A stretch of DNA of 64,000 nt from NCBI RefSeq assembly GCF_000764305.2, contig NW_025946940.1:1-64000 (forward strand). Direction: 5' to 3'. Origin of the DNA: Hyalella azteca (lineage: Eukaryota; Arthropoda; Malacostraca; Amphipoda; Hyalellidae). Made by a program: the position numbers and the translations under genes. Positions 59,401 through 64,000 of this stretch are shown here, one piece after another (within the stretch, counting starts at the first letter, position 1; every line of letters starts with the position of its first letter). The notes beneath the pieces were generated by a model that did no database searches, had not been told where the DNA came from, and saw only the letters and a program-made list of their open reading frames with translations.

Positions 59401-62400
59401 TCTGTACTCAAATAAATACGTGTTATGTCTGTAGTTAAATAAGTACATCTTGTGTCTGCAGTTAAATAAGTACATGTTGTGTCTGTAGTTAAATAAGTAC
59501 ATGTTGTGTCTGTAGCTAAATAAGTACATGTTGTGTCTGTAGCTAAATAAGTACATGTTGTGTCTGTAGTTAAATAAGTACATGTTGTGTCTGTAGTTAA
59601 ATAAGTACATGTTATGTCTGTAGTTAAATAAGTATTACATGACGTACATGTTGTGTCTGCAGCTAAATAACTACATGTTGTGTCTGTAGTTAAATAACTA
59701 CTACATGTTGTGTCTGTAGTTAAGTAACTATACATGTTGTGTCTGTAGTTAAATAACTACATGTTGCGTCTGTAGTTAAATAACTACATGTTGTGTCTGT
59801 AGTTAAATAACTACATGTTGCGTCTGTAGTTAAATAACTACATGTTGTGTCTGTAGTTAAATAACTACATGTTGCGTCTGTAGTTAAATAACTACATGTT
59901 GTGTCTGTAGTTAAGTAACTATACATGTTGTGTCTGTAGTTAAATAACTACATGTTGCGTCTGTAGTTAAATAACTACATGTTGTGTCTGTAGTTAAATA
60001 ACTACATGTTGCGTCTGTAGTTAAATAACTACATGTTGTGTCTGTAGTTAAGTAACTATACATGTTGCGTCTGTAGTTAAATAACTACATGTTGTGTCTG
60101 TAGTTAAATAACTACATGTTGTGTCTGTAGTTAAGTAAGTACATGCTATGTCTGTAGTTAAATAAGTATTACATGACGTACATGTTGTTTCTGTAGTAAA
60201 ATAACTAGTACATGTTGTGTGCAGAGAGCTGCGGTAACTGCAGTGAGGTACAGTGGCTGTCAAGAGCAGAGCTCGGCGTGCTCGTCTACCTGGTGTCAGT
60301 GCGGCACTCAATGCACGCAGGCTACATGGACAAAGCCCACAAGTACACCGAGAAAGCCCTCAGCCAAATTTCCAAAATACGAGGTAAATTTATTAAAATT
60401 TTGTTTTACTAACCTATTTCATCCTTCTTATTGAGTTTGGTTTATTTTTATATAAAAAGCGTATGAAGTCATTGTTCCTCATCCATTACTTTAGTCTTCA
60501 TTCAGACTAGCAGAGGATAATTTTCCAAAATTAATATTACCCTTTAATCTTCAAAATCATAATATTTCCTTACCCTGTCTCCCATTCATACCCAAGAATT
60601 TGACCGACTTCAATTTTGTTATTCATCTTTTTAAACAGTTAGGGACGGGATTTTAGTTTCCAATGAATATTATCTCAGAGTTACAGATTTCTGTACTCGC
60701 ATTCAATTTAGTTTTTGTTATTGATCTGATTGATCAAATTTTCATATATGATCAATATTTACGATTTTCAGTGCATATGCCGTGTTTTTATTAGACTGAA
60801 TTCATTAAAAATGAAGATTGACACACAAGCTTCGTTCCCTTTTGCACGCGATTTAAACAGTGCTTCATAATATACCGAAATGCCTGTCTTATATTGCAAA
60901 GCTTTCTACAATACTGCACATAGAAAACAGGATTTGAAACATTTGTATGTGTCTGCAATGAGAATGCTTCACATTGATAACAATATTAGAATCTCTACGC
61001 CATGAGAATGTTTCACATTAATTACAATATTATAAACATTGGTATATGTACCCCACGAGAATGCTTCACATTGATAACAATATTAGAATCTGTACGCCAC
61101 ATGAATAGAATTAAGACATGACCGCCTGTGTGATGGGCAGAGAGCAGCAGCGCGAGTCGGTGGCTGGAGGTGTTGCTGGTGGAGCACACGGCGCTCTGTC
61201 ACCTCGTCATGGGCAGCAAGCAGGCCTCCCTCGCCTCCATCTGCCGGCTCTCTGAACTCCTGCGCGCCCAGCCTAGTCTCGCTCAGGTTATCCATCTTTA
61301 TCTCAGCTCCCTTGTCTTTTCAATGTTTTTTATGTAAATTAACATTTTTAGTGTAATGTTCCTGCTCCTGTGTTGAGCGTAATATACTAAATTAGCTGTA
61401 ATTGGTAAACCCCGCTAGTCTAAGTTCATTTTAAGCTATCGAAATGGTTAACTGTAAATCTTTTCAATGCTAACATTTTTTTTCTTTCAAGCTTTCTTTG
61501 TCCACATAATCCTTGTGCTTTATTCGTTCCATTATTCATCTTTCTTATTCATTCCGTTATTCTATTACAGAATTGTCGGTACCAACATTCTTGCTTTAAC
61601 TCCTTCATTTGTTGGTGACTTCCTGGCTAGCCAACTAAATTCCTGGCTAGCCAACTTAATTCCTGACTAGCTAACTTAATTCCTGGACTGCCAACTTAAT
61701 TCCTGNGCCAACTTAATTCTTGGCTAGCCAACTTAATTCCTGGCTAGCCAACTTAATTCCTGGACGGCCAACTTAATTCCTGGCTAGCCAACTCAATTCC
61801 TGACTAGCCAACTTAATTCCTGGCTAGCCAACTTAATTCCTGGACGGCCAACTTAATTCCTGGGCGGCCTACTTAATTCTTGGGCGGCCAACTTAATTCT
61901 TGAGCGGCCAACTTAATTCCTGGCTAGTCAACTGCTTAATTATTAATCCTGTTTATATCTTGCCAATTTTATTCTGTTAATATGAATGTGATAACTTTTC
62001 AAAAAGCTACATAGGTACTTGAGCCGTTATTGCATCCCGGTTAACTTTCAATCTAAATTCATTTATAGATATTTATTTTTTTATTTTACTAAGATCGATT
62101 TCCGAAATAATATAATCTGTGTAAAATTTTTTGTTTTACTGTGCAATTCTTTGTTGCAGTTCGTAGATTTTCCTTCACAATTGATTGGGCAGTGACTGAT
62201 TTTATTATCTGAAATACCTATACAAAAGTTTCATTCATTTTCTGATGCTTGGATTGTACACGCTTTGCCAAATAGGGCGATTGTCCTTGTTTGGTAATTG
62301 TTAGAATTTGCTAGTTCATTTAAGCTGCTCAACAGCTAGCTGTTAAATATATATGTTCATATAACTTGTGTTTAAGTAATGATCAGCTTTATATTTGCCC

Positions 62401-63402
62401 CCAGAATCACGTGGCGCAAGTTCACACACTAATTGCTGTCTATGCAATGAGTATGAACAACCTGGACGCTGCAGAACAGCAGTTCAATGCCGCTCTTCGG
62501 GCAAGTGGTTTTGCGTTGCGTTTCATCCTATTCTTTCTTGTGGAAGAGTACTTTTATAGGCATTATTTAAAGATGACTTTTATGCTTCTATGTAATAATT
62601 TTTATAATAAGGTAACATAAAGTTTTAGAAATCGCCGGAGTTCATATCTTAATCAAGAATTCTTTATAGATACAATAATAATTACTAAATGATTTAAACC
62701 GTAAACCCTCCCCACATACGTGCAGACATCTCAAAATCGGGAGCTTTGGACCTTTGCGAACCTAAATTTAGGGATCGTGTACCTGCGGAGCGGCCGAGAA
62801 CAGGACTTCGCGGCGCTGCAGGAGCGCATACATCCCGACGCTGTGAGGGCCTCTGCCCACGGCATCCGAGCGGCCGCCTACTACGTCCAGGGCATGCACG
62901 CCTTCTTCACTGGGAGCCATGATGATGCCAAGTCAGTTCATGTCCATGCCGATACCTTCAAATGGTTCTCATTTTGTGCTAGACGTGTAGATATGTAATG
63001 TTAATTATGTCATTTTGAGGTAGTTATGTTATGTCAATTTTGTCATTTGGTGGTAAATATGTGCTATGATATTTATGTCATTTTGTGGTAGAGATGCTAT
63101 GTTTTAGAGAACTGCCAATAGGACAAAGTTGTCTCAGAGATACTATACAGTCTAGGCTCACGGAAAACGTTTGCTTACAAAACAAAATTTTCTCCTCAGA
63201 CGTCATCTTCGTGAAGCCCTCAAAATGGCCAATGCAGAGGACCTGAACCGCCTGACGTCGTGCGCGCTGGTGCTGCTCGGGCACCTCTTCTTCTGCGCAG
63301 GCTCCCCTCGCGAGGCCGCAAACATGGCCAGCCCCGCCATGCAGCTCGCCTCTAAAATACCTGACCTACACCTGCAGCTCTGGGCGGCGTCACTACTGAA
63401 GG
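56275..63402 (+). CDS. MAU2: MAU2 (Scc4) chromatid cohesion factor, 3' end outside window
   Basis: Helical-repeat (TPR-like) protein that pairs with NIPBL/Nipped-B to load cohesin onto chromatin in the nucleus. Visible exons: 56275-56409, 56603-56692, 57048-57287, 57448-57570, 57991-58221, 60225-60383, 61141-61286, 62405-62500, 62726-62931, 63200-63402 (or 63447/63492). Matches to the family run in order: [48 protein letters not shown] with [74 protein letters not shown], and [20 protein letters not shown] with MQLASKIPD. Phases agree at all junctions. Introns 1 and 8 begin with GC. Exon 5 has a frame break near 58111-58133 and lacks about seven residues usual in the family. The final segment (about 70 residues in vertebrates) is not in the window. 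Confidence 0.93.
56603..56692 (+). CDS. MAU2: MAU2 exon 2
   Basis: 30 codons, acceptor TTTATCAG, donor GTAAGA. It encodes [20 protein letters not shown], continuing the first TPR-like helices. Confidence 0.9.
57048..57287 (+). CDS. MAU2: MAU2 exon 3
   Basis: 80 codons, acceptor CATCTAG, donor GTCAGT. It encodes [20 protein letters not shown], a lineage-specific Ser/Ala/Pro-rich insert, then [20 protein letters not shown] and [10 protein letters not shown]. Confidence 0.9.
57448..57570 (+). CDS. MAU2: MAU2 exon 4
   Basis: 41 codons, acceptor ATTTCAG, donor GTAAGT. It encodes [20 protein letters not shown] and [12 protein letters not shown]. Less conserved, but the position and phase fit. Confidence 0.85.
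57991..58221 (+). CDS. MAU2: MAU2 exon 5, broken reading frame
   Basis: Acceptor TTATTCAG. 57991-58110 encodes [20 protein letters not shown] through SQKEHLK. The following KVCQLLN meets a TGA at 58129-58131. From about 58128 another frame gives [20 protein letters not shown] up to a GTTAGT donor at 58222. The break is too short for an intron, so it is an indel (or an assembly fault), together with loss of about 21 bases. Confidence 0.8.
59040..60205. repeat. 27-bp minisatellite in MAU2 intron 5
   Basis: About 40 copies of ACATGTTG(T/C)GTCTGTAGTT followed by AAATAACT. Between about 59740 and 60110 the T and C variants alternate strictly, making a 54-bp higher-order unit. A 9-residue frame (YLTTDTTCS) stays open on the minus strand only because 27 is divisible by three. 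The array ends 20 bases before the exon 6 acceptor. Confidence 0.93.
60225..60383 (+). CDS. MAU2: MAU2 exon 6
   Basis: Acceptor TGTGTGCAG, donor GTAAAT. It encodes [20 protein letters not shown] and [13 protein letters not shown], one of the most conserved MAU2 blocks. Enters and leaves in phase 1. Confidence 0.93.
61141..61286 (+). CDS. MAU2: MAU2 exon 7
   Basis: Acceptor ATGGGCAG, donor GTTATC. It encodes [20 protein letters not shown] and [22 protein letters not shown]-rich relative to the surrounding introns. Confidence 0.9.
61287..62404. other. MAU2 intron 7
   Basis: AT-rich intron holding a 20-bp minisatellite (61618-61930) with an N at 61706. Confidence 0.8.
61618..61930. repeat. 20-bp minisatellite in MAU2 intron 7
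   Basis: About 15 copies of GGCTAGCCAACTTAATTCCT with variants (GGACGGCC, GGGCGGCC, GACTAGCC). The N at 61706 replaces part of one unit, so the true copy number is unknown. Confidence 0.92.
62405..62500 (+). CDS. MAU2: MAU2 exon 8
   Basis: 32 codons, acceptor TTGCCCCCAG. It encodes [20 protein letters not shown] and [12 protein letters not shown]. It ends CTTCGG before GCAAGT, a second GC donor; using the GT four bases on would shift the frame. Confidence 0.9.
62726..62931 (+). CDS. MAU2: MAU2 exon 9
   Basis: Acceptor ACGTGCAG, donor GTCAGT. It encodes [40 protein letters not shown] and TGSHDDAK. Leaves in phase 2. Confidence 0.92.
63200..63402 (+). CDS. MAU2: MAU2 exon 10, variable 3' end
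   Basis: Acceptor CTCCTCAG. It encodes [20 protein letters not shown], then [16 protein letters not shown]. The shortest form ends AAGG before the GTAAAT at 63403. Identical donors at 63448 and 63493 would add 15 or 30 residues in frame. The next exon is not in the window. Confidence 0.9.
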
Positions 63403-63545
63403 GTAAATACCTGCACCTGCAGCTCTGGGCGGCGTCACTACTGAAGGGTAAATACCTGCACCTGCAGCTCTGGGCGGCGTCGCTACTGAAGGGTAAATAC
63501 CTGACCTGCACCTGCAGCTCTGGGCAGCATCACTTATAGGGGTAA
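63365..63545. repeat. 45-bp tandem repeat carrying a 5' splice site
   Basis: Three near-identical copies and one decayed copy of CACCTGCAGCTCTGGGCGGC plus GTCACTACTGAAGG and GTAAATACCTG. Each copy brings its own AAGG/GTAAAT donor (GT at 63403, 63448, 63493 and, degraded, 63542). The unit is 15 codons and stays open through the third copy. Confidence 0.95.
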
Positions 63546-64000
63546 ATAATTGACCCGCTCGTACTGCTCTCAGCGCATTGTTTCTTAAAGGTGGATAGCT
63601 GTCTAGAAGCTTTGGTCAGTAAAATGTATGCGCTAATTTGATATTTAGTTTGTTAAAAATATATTTTAGTTTAATCAGTTAACGGATTAAAAAGTTCTGC
63701 CTAACAAATACAGAGATCATCCATTATTATTTAATAAGCACAGCACATTTTGTCTGGGCTTAACAGAAAGTTTCCTCCCGATATTTCTACTAAAATTTCC
63801 TTTACTTTAGATATAATTTTATTTCACTGTTTTCTACAGATAAGCCTTTTTCTTAAAATATTCTTAAGTTTTACTCCGCAGTGATCTCCATGCATTTCTT
63901 AGTCCGAAAACACATAATTATCGTAAAAATATACGTATGAAATTTCAGACCATTCCCTCATCCCGCANCCTTTCTGTGACAGTTTGTGAGGCTTAGACCA
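63546..64000. other. MAU2 intron 10 (partial), no exon recognised
   Basis: AT-rich with an N at 63968. No acceptor followed by the remaining MAU2 homology was seen, so the last exon or exons lie beyond the window. Confidence 0.6.

Noticed and set aside
59241..60311. Minus-strand frames with YLTTDTTCS repeats
   Set aside because: By-product of a 27-bp minisatellite in a MAU2 intron, antisense to the gene.
63880..63945. Possible next MAU2 exon after CTCCGCAG
   Set aside because: In the phase required by exon 10 the reading shows no MAU2 similarity; the DLHA-like reading is in the wrong frame.

Overview
The window looks like a piece of an arthropod nuclear genome. It is AT-rich, its genes are split by many introns with GT...AG (and some GC...AG) borders, and it is crowded with minisatellites, small inverted-repeat transposons, a dead Tc1-like element and LINE debris. 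A crustacean, possibly an amphipod or another malacostracan, would fit, but nothing here proves the taxon. Six single-N positions and a Nextera mate-pair junction adapter at 32926-32963 show a short-read scaffold assembly, so continuity across some points is uncertain.

Three protein-coding genes are well supported. (1) 7919-13229 (+): an acid lipase of the lysosomal/gastric type (alpha/beta-hydrolase). It has nine recognisable exons and all three catalytic residues. The exon carrying the oxyanion-hole His-Gly motif is absent, and a 24-bp minisatellite sits where it should be. The last short exon was not found. (2) 22330-28085 (-): an ANKRD50 homologue with five coding exons and about 1634 residues. 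It has an NACHT-type P-loop NTPase, an acidic linker, about 18 ankyrin repeats and a C-terminal ETPL that fits a PDZ ligand. (3) 56275 to beyond the window (+): MAU2/Scc4, the cohesin-loader partner of NIPBL. Ten exons are visible. Two introns use GC donors, one exon carries a frame break, and the last visible 5' splice site is tandemly multiplied in a 45-bp, in-frame unit.

Layout: 1-7.9 kb, repeats including a 0.68-kb sequence present twice; 7.9-13.2 kb, lipase; 13.8-16.0 kb, a long minisatellite split by a 1377-bp Tc1-like element with a TA target duplication; 18.3-19.6 kb, a near-perfect 648-bp tandem duplication; 22.3-28.1 kb, ANKRD50; 29.5-29.9 kb, the 3' end of a non-LTR retrotransposon; 31-56 kb, no convincing gene but MITEs, minisatellites, a large inverted repeat and local duplications; 56.3-63.5 kb, MAU2.

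The three genes have unrelated jobs: lipid hydrolysis, endosomal sorting and cohesin loading. There is no sign that they act together. The most unusual biology is in MAU2 (GC-AG introns and a multiplied donor site), and in the repeat insertions whose empty target sites survive in neighbouring repeat units.
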